A stretch of DNA of 64,000 nt from Simmondsia chinensis (GCA_018398585.1 JAGTTD010000010.1:28622638-28686637); one strand, 5' to 3'; shown: positions 10,666 to 21,239, counted from the first letter of the stretch. Program-made: numbers and translations. The notes: a model not told the origin generated them from the letters alone.

Positions 10666-12860
10666 AAGCCCCCAGCTCTGGGAGGCATTGCTAAAATAAG
10701 AATAGGCTATCGTCGCTATACGACCAACCTAATGGGCGGTTGCACCTAGTCAAGGTAAATAGTGCAAAGCCAAGTTATTAGACGAGGCTTTAGCTAGCCT
10801 CGCAGTTGGTTTTAACGAGTCACTCGAGTTTGTCGCTGATGGCTTTTACTGATGAGCTACTCGTTTAAGGAGTTGGCGTGGCTACACGGCCAAGCTCAAC
10901 GGCGGTTGCAGCTAATCAAGCTTATGGGTACAGCCAAGTTTCTTGGCGAACCGTCCGGCTGGAGCTGTTAAGCCCACTTCGTGGAGGCTTAAGCCTTACA
11001 TTATCAATGGTAAAGTTCTTATTAACGGGCCTTTACTAATGACGCCAAGTGAGATTGATTGGCTACCGCAACCTTGTTTACGGATTTTTGCCTCACAAAC
11101 TGACGTTGACGCCCTTTTTGGCGTTTGCCTAGTCCAAGGATGGCAATGTTATTATCTAAGGGAGCCCTTGAAGGGTGTTAACTCTATAGTAGGTGGCTGG
11201 CGGTGATCGCCCAACTGATCTAAATTCTGCTTTATTTGGGTTGCTTTTGGTTGCAAACTCTGCCACCTTTACACATAACAACGGTCCGATCCATTTTAAT
11301 TGTTGTTACTGTATGGGTTAGTGTATTTTGAAATATCATATTTCGCACCAATTTTAAGCTATATGAATAGAAAAAATTAAGAAATGAGTATATTCAAATT
11401 TAAACACTATGCGGTGAAGTTTTCCATGCGATGAGATTTCTCTTGCTCCTGGTCAAGAACAAGGATTACTTGAGAAAAGTCCTTAATATAGTGGCCCTTA
11501 TGGACAGTAAACTTTTTAAATGTTCGACCCAGCTTTTCCAACTTAATCACACATCTACTCAAGATACATGAGCTAGGTTGCAGTTAACTTAAAGCAACTT
11601 TAGTTAGATAAAATATTTAGTAAGCAATTTTCAAAAAACGGGAGTAATATAATTCGTGTATTGCCTCGAATCCAAGACGGGAAGTCTGATAAAATAATTT
11701 ATGCATAATTGAAGCGAGAATATTATGAAAAGCATCTATAACATGCTTTAAAGATCAGGATATACTGTTAATTTTACTATAAAATTTAAAACTGAAACTT
11801 TTCTTGAAGTTTCGGATTAGAAATATTATGAAAAATGTCCATAATATAATCCAAAGCTCATGTTGTGCCATGAGTTTTATTGAAATTTGCTATAAATTTA
11901 CTGAAAAATTTAGACTTGAGGTCTTACTCTAAATGTATTCAAAAGAGACATAAAATGAAGTCAAATCCATAACTCATCCGGTGCTCAAACCGAAATTAGA
12001 GAATAGTTAAAGTCCAGAGAAATTCACCATGCTCACAGTTCATTCTCTTATATGTACTAGAACTCGTGTGAAACATAAATTTATTTTGTAATATGGTTGG
12101 ACACACAATTTGACTTCATTATTAAATTTCCAGTCGTATGACATCCATCACATGAGTGCGTGGAATGTAGAATAAGAGAGAAACAATTTGCGCATTTATG
12201 TTTGATTTTAGGAGAAAAGTGGTCTCATTTGTCTTATGTGCGGCATTTTTTATTAAAAGAGTTGCGTCTAGCTTTATATATTGACCGTTAGCATGGTTCA
12301 CCCATTTATACGATATTGATGTTTCCGATTTTGGGTGGACTTAGGTGTGGAATTTGAACGACATGTTTTGACTTGCAAAACTAATAATCCTTAGACATGT
12401 ATTTGAGGACCAATACATGAACAGCAAATTTTAAAGTTACAGTGCAGTATTCTTGTTGATACGGACAATAAACTTTAACAATAATTCTTGAGACTAACTT
12501 ATTTAGTTTCCTGGTACAGCTAATATCGAAATTTAGTACTTACGTTAATGTGGACATTATAAATGCTTGCATTAAATAAAATTGGACAAAGATCCCAAAC
12601 TTTTCCCTCCCTCTCTTCTTTGTTTTTTTTTTTTTTTTTTTAACTACGAATTTTTTATTTTTTTTTAGAAGTACAGCGTGCCTCAAATTTACTGACAACT
12701 TACATCTAGAATCCTAATTTAGAGGTATTAGAAGGAAAATAAACAAAGAAAAATTGAGATTAAAGGCTTATCTTGTGTAAAACGGGTACTGTAGCCCCCA
12801 GTTTTGTGAGGGTCTTAGGCGATTTGTATGGGACACCAGGCTAAGCGCTAGCAAACTATC
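10666..12860. other. E1 5'-side interior, no gene recognised
   Basis: The first 600 bp are GC-balanced; from 11280 the sequence is AT-rich with T runs near 12625-12670. Two diverged ~110-bp pieces starting 'gaatattatgaaaa' (11718) and 'gaaatattatgaaaa' (11820) suggest a local duplication. I see no gag or pol motif on either strand. Confidence 0.5.
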
Positions 12861-12878
12861 TTCCCACAGATGGCGCCA
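12861..12878 (-). other. E1 primer-binding site
   Basis: The minus strand reads TGGCGCCATCTGTGGGAA, starting two bases after the LTR end. This is a known primer-site form in plant Ty3 elements. Its place beside the right LTR shows that the right LTR is the 5' one. Confidence 0.7.
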
Positions 12879-12880
12879 AT

Positions 12881-13862
12881 TGTTTTGGGGATTTTTGGTT
12901 CGGTTCTTTTAGATGAGAGCGAGACTCAACCCTCACTGAGGAAGCAGCTGCTAGCGCCTGTCCTTATATACCTGCTAAATAAAAGAGGCCGTTAGAGGGA
13001 CCCACGGGTTTGCCCGCGGGAGACCCCTACGATGCCTAAGTTAGTAAAAGCATAATAAAAATAAATAATAAGTAAATAGCGTAAATAAACAATAATAAAT
13101 ACTTATCGTATATGAAGAGGGGGTCCTCGATCGCTGGTGACCGGAATCCGTACCGGCAAGATGGCCGGAATCCGTACCGGCGACGTATGGGTGGCCCTTG
13201 TGTAGAGAAAGACAGAGGAGAGAGAAAGGGGTCTCTCCTTTGTGGCTGGTGGCCGGAGTGTTACCGGCTAGGTGGAGACCGGCGACGAGGTGGCGGCGAA
13301 GTGGTCGACGTCGTGCCGGAGAAGGTGGTTGGAGCCGGCCGAAGCAAGAGGAGAGGGAAAAAGGAGAGAGAGTGTGTGTCCCCCCTTGTTGTTGTTGTTG
13401 TAGACCTTTATTGAGGAGGGATGATGTTGGCGGTTGAGGAGGTGAGGTGGCGGTACCCGAGGCTGGCGGTACCCAAGGCTTGGCGGTAGTAGGTGGTGTT
13501 GGCGGTAGTAGATGGGTCTGGCGGTACTCGAGGTGGGCGGTGCCGATAGGGGTGGTTGATAGCGGCGGTAAGAGAAAGTAAGAGAAGGGAGACAGTGAGA
13601 GATTCAAAGAGAGAGAGAGAGATCCGTACCGGCGAGCCAGAGAGAGAAGTCAGGAGTTGAGAGGAGAGAGAAAGAAGTTAAGAAGAGAGAGGGAGAAGTG
13701 AGGAAGGGGAAGGAGGGGGGGGGGGGGGTCCACCGGAGAGGGAAAGAGGAGAGAGGAGAGAGGAGAGAGGAGAGAGAGAATATAAAATAAAATTATATTT
13801 TATTTTCATTATTATCTCGTTATCCTATTTTAATATTAACCTGATTATTTTTACCCTCTACA
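12881..13862 (-). repeat. E1 5' LTR, complete (~982 bp)
   Basis: On the plus strand it runs from TGTTTTGGGG to ACCCTCTACA. It contains a tandem 'ccggaatccgtaccgg' pair (13140-13180), the 'ggcggtaccc' cluster and a GA/poly-G tract. A 188-codon minus frame at 13041-13607 lies wholly in the LTR; its Pro/Ser-rich, low-complexity content and lack of any domain argue against a gene. The outer flank begins at 13863. Confidence 0.8.
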
Positions 13863-13870
13863 GATACATA

Positions 13871-14060
13871 GTCGATGCTTTGGTGTAATGGTTGACAACT
13901 TTTATTTCCATGTTGAGGTCAGGGGATCGAATCGTGGTAGTGCTTCACAATGACACTTATATCAAAGTGAGGACAATGATATGACTTTTAATATTGCAAA
14001 CATGTTAGATCCATGTGACTAAATGCAAAACCACTCCTTGACACAAAATTTAAAGCAAAG
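13871..14060 (+). mobile_element. Candidate tRNA-derived SINE
   Basis: The sequence TGGTGTAATGG at 13881 resembles a Pol III A box. GGATCGAATCG near 13924 resembles a B box, at about the expected spacing. The downstream part is unrelated to a tRNA. I cannot fold it into a full cloverleaf, so it is not called a tRNA gene. No poly-A tail or target duplication was found, so this is tentative. Confidence 0.35.
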
Positions 14061-14121
14061 CATGACTTGAGCATTAAAAATTTCATGCTAATTTAAAGAC
14101 AAATTTGACACAGTATAAAAT

Positions 14122-14521
14122 TGATACAAATATTCTTGATTTCCACATCATTAACTAGCTTTAGGTCCCATATTGTCCACGTCACCATGCCATGTCGTCA
14201 TTAACCCTTTTATACAAGGATAGTTGGATTAGGATGAGGGAATGTTCGATGATTGTATGTTGATGATCTCTCTCTCCCCCCAATCTTCTTCTGCGTCTTC
14301 TCCCCTTTCTTCAACTTTTTCCTCTTCTCTCTAGTTTACTATCAATCTTACCTTACATAATACTATACTTGATTATACATATATAGTTATTATAGCAATA
14401 CAATTACAATACAGATATCTTGAGCTCAAATTCTTGTGCGGATTTATTTTGTTTGTGTTGATTTGTGTCGTTGACTAATTTTGTTTGACTGGAAACTATC
14501 AATTGATTTTAGATCGTACCA
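14122..14521 (+). repeat. E2 5' LTR
   Basis: The 400-bp LTR starts TGATAC and ends GTACCA. It matches the split right LTR through 'cgtcaccatgcca', 'gattgtatgttgatgatc' and 'gatatcttgagctc'. Confidence 0.78.
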
Positions 14522-14523
14522 AT

Positions 14524-14536
14524 TGGTGTCACAGCG
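14524..14536 (+). other. E2 primer-binding site
   Basis: TGGTGTCACAGCG matches the complement of the initiator tRNA-Met 3' end (TGGTATCAGAGC) with two changes. Confidence 0.6.
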
Positions 14537-14780
14537 AACGATTCTCGGCCATGGAAAATTGAGCAATCATTTAAAATTGGTCTAAGTTCTATATGCGAAG
14601 AGGCTTCATTTTGTTTGAAGATGTTCGACAAGCTTTGGGATTTGGTCATCTATTGCTGGGTTGCTGCTGCCGAGTTGCAAATTTAATTCATGAGGTATGA
14701 CTTTTATTTTTTAGGGTATAATTTGAGGATTTGAATTTAAATTGTAGAACTTTAAATATGTATAGAAGGTATTCAACAAA

Positions 14781-15521
14781 ATGTCAAACCATGAAATTCC
14801 ACATTTGTTGAACTCAAATTCCGTTCAAGTCAAGTCTACTGAAGATGCTACACTCTTGTTCAAAGTTTCAAAGCTTCTTTACCTTATAAATGAGTATGTG
14901 CTTTTCCAAGTGTTTTGTTCTTATGGTGTTCTTGACAAAATCGAAGTGATCTCATCTTTTATTTTAGAGATTATGGCTCATATTAGCTATTATATAATTG
15001 GGAGTGCAAATTTAGCCTTAATGTACTTGCATGGAAGATTCATATATGATCAATATTGTGTCTTAGACATTCAATGTCTTAAGACCCATGATATAGTTGA
15101 GGTGGAACCAAAGATCATAATCCCTGCTACTTTTGACCATATGGAGCGGATTGATATGTCATTAAAGCAACCTTCTATTATAAAGGAAGGTACTCCAGGA
15201 CAAGCAAACTCTAAAGAATCAAAGGATAAGGTAGTTATGGTGCTTAAGCCTACAAATAGTGAGGTGCATTTACGTGAAGGAGCAAATCAACAACACTTTA
15301 GTATATCTTTTAATTGTCATATTGCAAAGCCAAAGCTACTTATGTTTTCAAAGCCTCAGTTGTCCCAAATGATGGAAGAAAAGAGGTTGGGTGAAGGGAT
15401 AGAACGTCATCCTCCATTCGGTGATTTCCAAGCTATTATTGGGAGACGTTACAAGGGTTTTGTGGATATTTTTGCTGAACTGGTTGGGCTCTGTTCTCAC
15501 GGGCAAGGTTTTGATCATTGA
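14781..15521 (+). pseudogene. E2 open frame: unknown N-terminal part plus pol linker
   Basis: This 246-codon ATG-started frame is the longest open frame of E2. The last ~40 residues (FVDIFAEL...GFDH) match the linker just before reverse transcriptase in Ty3/gypsy pol, and the frame stops at a TGA where pol would continue with IPLK. The first ~200 residues lack a retrotransposon gag domain, zinc knuckle or protease DSG that I can recognise. They include hydrophobic stretches near residues 40-80. They may be highly diverged element sequence or captured material. I do not assign a function to that part. Confidence 0.5.
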
Positions 15522-16096
15522 ATTCCATTAAAAGTGACAAAAAGTAGTACCATCGACACCCTTTTTCGTCTCTCGAATGCTGAAATTTTGCTTATGGTTC
15601 TATCTTTCACTTCGTTTGAGCTTCACGTCAAGCTATATCAGGTGTGGCATTCAAACCCAGCTGTGGATCCAATTGTCATGGTTATGTCTTTCACTTCATC
15701 TAAGTTTCACACCAAGTTATATCAGGCATGGCATTTAGATTCGACTATGGGTCATACATTGAGGAATTATTGGATGAATTAGGGGGTGCTTCTTATGTTT
15801 TAAAAATTGATCTTCAGCTAGGTTATTGGCAGCTCCATATGTTCATTGTTGTTGTCCACAAGACTGCTTCCCATACACAATCCGACGCCATCTTTATGCC
15901 TCAGTATGGTGAGGTAGCTCATCTCTTGGGCCACTTGTGCAAAAAGGTCAGTTTTCAGTGGAACTTTGATGTTGCGTCTACTATTGATCGCCTGAAACGA
16001 GCATTGACAAGTAGCTCATCTCCTTCACATTTGTCATCGAGACTCACGCATAAAGGAATTTATTTACGATCTTCAACTCCGTTTTCCTTAGTTTGA
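15522..16096 (+). pseudogene. E2 reverse transcriptase remnant
   Basis: The reading continues from the previous frame with IPLK, then an in-frame duplication of 28 codons (84 bp, about 15597-15764), then a fragment near 15770-15840 with LDELGGASY and a KIDL-GY-Q run. That fragment corresponds to the RT region before the catalytic Asp pair. The YxDD-type active site, RNase H and integrase are absent. The remaining sequence to 16096 is open by chance. It cannot encode an active enzyme. Confidence 0.6.
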
Positions 16097-16119
16097 CCCT
16101 TGGGGACAAGGGTCGGCTC

Positions 16120-16132
16120 ATGGTGGGGGTAT
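16120..16132 (+). other. E2 polypurine tract
   Basis: 'atggtgggggtat' lies directly before the right LTR start, preceded by 'cttggggacaaggg', a common ending of Ty3 interiors. Confidence 0.65.
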
Positions 16133-16426
16133 TGATAAAAATATTATCGATTGCCTTGTCATTAACTAGCTTCGGGTCATGCATTAGCCACGTCACCATG
16201 CCACATCATCATTAGCCCTTTTAGTAGTACAAATAAGGACAGTTGGATTAGGATAGGGTATGTCAGATGATTGTATGTTGATGATCCGCTCCCCCAATCT
16301 TCTTCTATGTCTTGTCTCCTTTGTTCTACTTCTCCTTCTTTTTCCTCTAGTTTACTATCAATCCTATGTTACCTAACTATACTTGATTATACTTGTATAG
16401 TTATTATAGAAATACAAGTACAATAC
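16133..16426 (+). repeat. E2 3' LTR, left part
   Basis: This matches the 5' LTR from TGATA to 'tacaagtacaatac', where E3 interrupts it. It continues at 19770. Confidence 0.78.
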
Positions 16427-16934
16427 TGTTACGCTCGGGCTTGAACCACGAACGTAAACTAAGAATAATTTGGATAGGTTGAAAATTTGAGATGAGAAAG
16501 AAGTGAATTAGATGAGAAATAGAGAATTTAGAGTTAAGATGAGATAAGAAGGGAAAGGAGATGAGAATTAGAGAGAGAGTTAGATGAGAGAGAGAATATT
16601 GATCTCAAAATGAGATTTGTATTTGATATTTCTTTGATTGATTCAGATTTACACTTTAATCTACGTATTTATACACAATGCAAGACATTGAACCTAGACA
16701 TCTAAGTAACCAACATAGGAACAATCTAGAAGTATCTAGAATACCACTAACATACATTTAAATCCTTATTGTTGGCGCCAAAAGTAGAAAATAACAGCAA
16801 CCATATAGCAGATCAGCAGCAGCAGCACACGCACAACAGCAAATGACAGGTTATTAACTAAATTTCAACTTCTAATAGCTTTTCCCGCCTTTTTGCCAAT
16901 TTAAACCCATGCCTCGGATTCTCAGTTTGTAACA
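16427..16934 (-). repeat. E3 3' LTR
   Basis: This copy runs from TGTTACGCTCGGG to TTTGTAACA on the plus strand. The other copy lacks the 'acgctc' segment. A minus-strand purine tract (AAGGGGAAGGAAA) adjoins its inner edge at 16935-16950. Confidence 0.85.
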
Positions 16935-17162
16935 TTTCCTTCCCCTTGAAAACATTCTTGTCCTCAAGAATTAAAGAGAATGTGACTTTGGAAATCACTT
17001 GTTGGAGAAATGGCCTTTTAGAAACTGGAGGGCTTTGGACTTTGACATTTTCTTGAACACGTTCCTTCCTCCCTTGCTTCGAACCGTGATGTCAACCTCT
17101 TCTTCACTACCGGTATCCCGAACTAATCCATCAACATTAGTAGCACTTTCATCGGTTTCGAT

Positions 17163-17258
17163 TTATTCTTCAATATCAACTCCTCTTGCCATCATGAGAA
17201 GCTCAGGATTGCACCTATGGCCGGGTACATAAGGTTGATGGCATTTAAAACAGCGGTG
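17163..17258 (-). pseudogene. E3 gag zinc knuckle, after a stop
   Basis: In frame with the gag core but after a TGA at 17259-17261, the minus strand encodes a C-x2-C...PGH-x-C knuckle at 17211-17252 (CFKC...PGHRC). It is then followed by a TAA. In related elements this knuckle is the nucleic-acid-binding C-terminus of Gag. Between here and the LTR, only a short pol 3'-end-like piece ('SLILEDKNV') remains, so pol was removed just after gag. Confidence 0.7.
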
Positions 17259-18242
17259 TCAGGACTCCTTCTCAATGTTTCGGGGTTCTTTATGCTCGTC
17301 CAATTTCTTGTGGTCTAACCCCTTGTGAGGATGTTGGAAGTTTTCTTCCCGATACTTGGGCCGATCGAGAAATGTTAAATCTGAAGCCTCAATTAGTTTC
17401 GCTTTGTTAAAAGCTTGAGACAAGGTAGTAGGTTCAAGATCCTTCACCAAGTTCTTGATTTTCGGTTTTAATCCACTGATGAAGCTCGAGACATAAAAGG
17501 ACTCGGGGGCTCGAGGTGCAATTGTAATCATACTGGCTCGGAGATTTTCAAATTTCATCATATAGTCCTTCACGGTAGTGACTTGAGTTAATTTGTTGAA
17601 GCTTTCCATGACATCACCCACTTCGTCATCACCATAGCGCTCACATAACTCGGTCACGAACGTGTCCCAAGTAAGAGCGGGATTGCTCCTTAACAGGCTG
17701 TCGAACCACACCTCGTGATCCCCTTGGAGATAAACCGCGGCCAAGTCCACCTTTTGATCCCCGGGAATGGAATAAAAATGGAAATAGCGCTCGCATCTTC
17801 GTATCCATGAGTGAGGTTGCTTCCCATCAAAATTTTCAAGTTGGACTCTCGGTTGTCGAAAGCCATTGCGTCCAATTTTGTAAGAAACTTCATTGCTTCG
17901 ATTAATAACCAACTCAGATGCATTTTGCCCCACGTTATACTGCTGAACAGTGTCAGGCTGATGAATATTGTGTCCGGCATTCAAGCAAACAGGTCGCGTG
18001 TGAGATGGATCATGAAATGGATCAAAGTGTCCTGCATTCTCATTTCGTGGTGTTGCAGAACCAGGGAAACAACTAGCTGAGTCTGGTGGATGTTCCTTTT
18101 GATCAAAATTTATGCTCACTGATCGCCTTTGCCCACGTTCCCCATGTTGTTCACGCATTCTGTCAGCTTCTAGAGCTTCTGGATTCTGATGTTGAGGACT
18201 GTCCTCTTCAAATTGCAGCTGAACGTGAGGTCTTGTGTTCAC
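17259..18242 (-). pseudogene. gag: E3 Gag core (retrotransposon gag domain)
   Basis: This 327-codon frame contains the plant Ty3 gag signature: RQPRVQLENFDGKQPHSW, then RCERYFHFY, AAVYLQGDHEVW, ELCERYGD and FENLRASM...SFISGLKPKIKN. The same blocks occur in E8 and E9. Gag would form the virus-like particle core. The frame opens after a stop near 18243 and is separated from the N-terminal part by about 140 bp containing stops. It ends at a TGA just before the zinc knuckle. The product would be incomplete as it stands. Confidence 0.85.
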
Positions 18243-18385
18243 ATTAACGGCTTGAGGATCGACTTGTGGATGAACAAGCCTGGAACTTATGATTGCAGCA
18301 GCTCGAGTGGTCTCATTACATGACTTGCAGGTAGCAGAGGAGCAGAATTAGAGGCCACATTTTGTTTATCAATTTGGTTGCGCAA

Positions 18386-18841
18386 CTATTTAATCTTCTC
18401 TTCAATGTTCAATGCTTGTTGGTTCACTTGATCGGTTATCATTTCTTCGAGTCCTTGCAATTGTTGAGCTTGTTGATTCAATTGAACTAAAATCTTCTCC
18501 TCAACTCCTTGAATTTGATGTTGCACATGATCATGAATCTTTCCTTCCAATTCATGAAATTGTTGAGACCTTAGATCCTCCTTACCTTGATCGTTTTCCT
18601 TAAGCACCTGCCTCATTTCTAGCTGAATCCGATTGAACAACAGCTCCATTTGCGGTTCCAGCTGATCATTAGTAACATATTGCATCTCATTTGTTGCTCT
18701 TGCTCCAATTGCATTTCCTCCTTGCGGTTCACTGTCTGATCTACCACTCACAACATCTGCGTATGAGGGATTTGCTGCTGCACGAGCAGCCGCAGCATGG
18801 GTAAGAACACCACCAGGAGACACCAATGCATTAGAGTCCAT
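18386..18841 (-). pseudogene. gag: E3 Gag N-terminal part
   Basis: It starts at an ATG at 18841 with a Met-Asp-Ser-Asn N-terminus. An Ala-rich segment (THAAAARAAANPSYADVV) is followed by ~90 residues rich in Gln, Glu, Leu and Ile in heptad spacing, a probable coiled coil. Position directly downstream of the primer site and leader fits the Gag start. It stops at 18386 (TAG/TAA region), before the gag core. Confidence 0.75.
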
Positions 18842-19252
18842 TCTTGAACTTCACAATCGAAATTGATTAATGCCGATCGGATTGATCTTGGTCAGGTTGC
18901 TTCGCTGCAGAATATTGAGCTGAACAAACAACTCACTGCAAGTAGGTCCTTTGAATTTTCCAGATCAAGATTTATGAAGCACAATCTGATCGGTTGAACT
19001 GAGATCTGCACTTGATCACACCTTCTAGCACTGGATTTTGATCTTCACTTCCACCGTAAGCTTCAACAGTTCAAATGCATTGAATTCAACCTTTAACCGC
19101 CACTTAATTTCAGCCTCACTCAGTTGCAAAACTTGATCAGATTGCCTGCACAGCTATTTGATCTTCAACCGAGAATAATGCAGCAATTGCTTCTGATTTC
19201 TGAAATTTTTTTTTTAAATTTTGATTGCGCACTCGATCGGAAGCCGAACGAG

Positions 19253-19264
19253 GCTCTGATACCA
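19253..19264 (-). other. E3 primer-binding site
   Basis: The plus strand has GCTCTGATACCA, the exact reverse complement of TGGTATCAGAGC, the initiator tRNA-Met primer site, two bases from the LTR. Confidence 0.9.
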
Positions 19265-19266
19265 AT

Positions 19267-19769
19267 TGTTTGGGCTTGAACCACGAGCGTAAACTAAGTA
19301 TAATTTGGATAGGTTGAGAATTTGAGATGAGAAAGAAGTGAAATTAGATGAGAAATAGAGAATTTAGAGTTAAGTTGAGATAAGAAGGTAAAGGAGATTA
19401 GAATTAGAGAGAGAGTTAGATGAGAGAGAGAATATTGATCTCAAAATGAGATTTGTATTTGATATTTCTTTGATTGATTCAGATTTACACTTTAATCCAC
19501 TTATTTATATACAATGCAAGACTTGGACCTAGACATCTAAGTAACCAACTTAGAAACAATCTAGAAGTATCTAGAATACCACTAACATACATTTAAATCC
19601 TTATTGTTGGCGCCAAAAGCAGAAAATAACAGCAACCATATAGCAGATCAGCAGCAGCAGCACATGCACAACAACAAATGACAGGTTATTAACTGAATTT
19701 CAACTTCTAGCACCATTTCCCGCCTTTTTGCCAATTTAAACCCATGCCTCGGATTCTCGGTTTGTAACA
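19267..19769 (-). repeat. E3 5' LTR
   Basis: The 503-bp copy runs from TGTTTGGGC to TTTGTAACA and differs from the left LTR by a few substitutions and small indels. Confidence 0.85.
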
Positions 19770-19888
19770 AGTACAATATAGATATCTTGAGCTCGAATTG
19801 TTGTGTGGATTTACTTTGATTGTGTTGATCTGTGTCATTGACTAATTTTGGTTGACTGGAAACTATCAATTTATTTTGGATCGTACTG
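19770..19888 (+). repeat. E2 3' LTR, right part
   Basis: This resumes the E2 LTR with 'agtacaatatagatatc' and ends near GATCGTACTG, followed by the target duplication AAAAT. Confidence 0.7.
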
Positions 19889-20772
19889 AAAATATTAAAG
19901 ACAAAATTGACATAATTTAAAGTACAAGAATTTTGTTGGTACTATGATTCATCGTAACGATTCATCATTACAGAAGTCCTATAATTATTTATTTATTTAT
20001 TTATTTATTGTTTCTTTATTGTCAATATACACCCTGCATTGTGGGGTTCCTTAATTTGTCACTATTTGAAAAACAAACCATTACACCGATACTTTTAGCT
20101 CTAAAAAATACAATCATGTCAACTATTGTGTGCATTTTATCAAAATCTCATAATATATCAATTGCTCGATTTATGTATGTCTCTTTTATGTGCTTCATTT
20201 TTATTTATCTTTTATCGTCATATCACCATATTCTCAAATTATAATCCAATGTGTATCCATTTTACATCTTTTATGTGTAACGTCATATTTATGGAAATAG
20301 TGTATAAAGTGAAAATATTCTCTCCCCATATGTTCCCTAAAATCTTTTTTGCGTAGAAGGGTTACGAATTTTTTTTTTTTTTTTAATAATGGAAGATCTG
20401 CTTTGTACTTCAACTAACGTAAGATATTCATAAGGAATATAATTATGCCAAAGTGTCCGCCTTTAATAATTTAGGGACTCCGTGGCCATTCTGTGTTTCT
20501 TTGTTGCTAAGGCTTAAATAATTCTCTGCCTTTAATAATTAAATGCTTCAAATTGAAAAAGTTTATTTCAAAACTTTAAGATACTTAAGGACAATTTTCT
20601 CCGTGGAATGTTTAAGAGTGGAATATCTTTAGGCTCTATTTGACGCATGAAATTAGAATTAGACTGTGAAATTGCAACTTCAACTCCAATTCTGATTGAC
20701 TTGGAATTATGATGGAATTGAAATTCCTTTGTTTGGTTTTATCAAAGGAACTAGAGGTTGAAATTATAAATA
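19889..20772. other. AT-rich spacer, no gene
   Basis: It contains a TTTA microsatellite near 19988-20008 and a T run near 20369-20384. Short plus-strand frames (20008-20356) overlap each other, are Ser/Ile/Phe-rich and show no domain. I see nothing functional. Confidence 0.6.
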
Positions 20773-21214
20773 TTATTCAAGCCTAGCTCAATCATTGGAA
20801 ATCAATGGAAAACAAGACACAATCTTGTGCAAAATTAGGCCTACAGGCCAGTAACGGCTGCCATGTTGAGTATATTTGTATGTATAAAGTAAGATAAACT
20901 CCACAAATGGAGCATTCCAATGAGGAAAAAAGGGGAGAGGACATAGAAAATTACGGTTTGGGGGAGAAAGAGAAGAAAGCACACTTTTATCAACATAATC
21001 ACTAACCCTAATCCTCTCTTACAATTTATAGCAAAAATATTTAAGCAAAATATCTGAAAATATCCTAAATATCTGATGCTAACAAGACAAAGGTGGGTAA
21101 AGGCTGCTTCACGCCTGACGTTGCTGTCGCTAGATTGGATGGGAGTCCCTCTGCTGAGCTTGGCATGAGCTACTCTGGCGGATAGAAGGGGGCGCCAAGT
21201 ATGGGCTTGTATCA
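20773..21214 (-). repeat. E4 3' LTR
   Basis: It matches 31856-32288 through 'aaactccacaaat', 'gaggacatagaaaatta', 'cacttttatcaacataat' and the end GGGCTTGTATCA. Confidence 0.85.
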
Positions 21215-21228
21215 ATACCGCCCCCTTG
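21215..21228 (-). other. E4 polypurine tract
   Basis: The minus strand reads CAAGGGGGCGGTAT directly before the LTR start TGATACAAGCC. Confidence 0.7.
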
Positions 21229-21239
21229 AACAGATTCTC

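Larger units (their letters stand above)
1..13862 (-). mobile_element. E1: large Tat-like LTR retrotransposon without gag-pol
   Basis: The first 502 bases match 13312-13862, so the two copies are the LTRs of one element. The left copy is truncated by the window start. On the minus strand the LTR begins TGTAGAGGG and ends CCAAAACA. It is followed by a primer site starting TGGCGCCATCTGTGGG, a form I know from Tat-like and other Ty3 elements. The purine-rich tract lies at the opposite end, next to the left LTR. The 12.4 kb interior shows no gag, protease, RT or integrase motif on either strand and is instead dominated by tandem repeats. It therefore fits a large non-autonomous derivative (LARD type). 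The Tat assignment is inferred from the primer site and from the 3'-side repeat arrays. Confidence 0.75.
16427..19769 (-). mobile_element. E3: gag-only Ty3/gypsy element
   Basis: Two ~505-bp LTRs (TGTT...AACA) are highly similar to each other. The minus strand carries a primer site, a gag frame and a purine tract, but no RT, RNase H or integrase. The flanks carry a 10-bp duplication, AGTACAATAC (16417-16426) and AGTACAATAT (19770-19779). Gag and LTR style match E9, so this is probably a non-autonomous member of that family, comparable to gag-only elements called TR-GAG. Near-identical LTRs suggest it is relatively recent. Confidence 0.85.
14122..19888 (+). mobile_element. E2: gutted Ty3/gypsy element, split by E3
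   Basis: Two LTRs starting TGATAMAAATATT flank 1.6 kb of interior. The target duplication AAAAT is present at 14117-14121 and 19889-19893. A primer site follows the left LTR, and a purine tract precedes the right LTR. Most of gag-pol is missing; only a linker and a short RT piece remain. E3 inserted within the right LTR at 16427. Confidence 0.75.

Noticed and set aside
13041..13607. 188-codon minus-strand open frame
   Set aside because: It lies fully inside the E1 LTR, is Pro/Ser/Thr-rich, and has an internal short repeat. The matching left LTR does not keep it. No domain is visible.
13871..13950. A tRNA gene
   Set aside because: Only Pol III box-like words are present; acceptor and anticodon stems could not be paired. 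Kept only as a SINE candidate.
20008..20356. Two overlapping plus-strand frames (78 and 76 codons)
   Set aside because: AT-driven, overlapping in different phases, with no motif.
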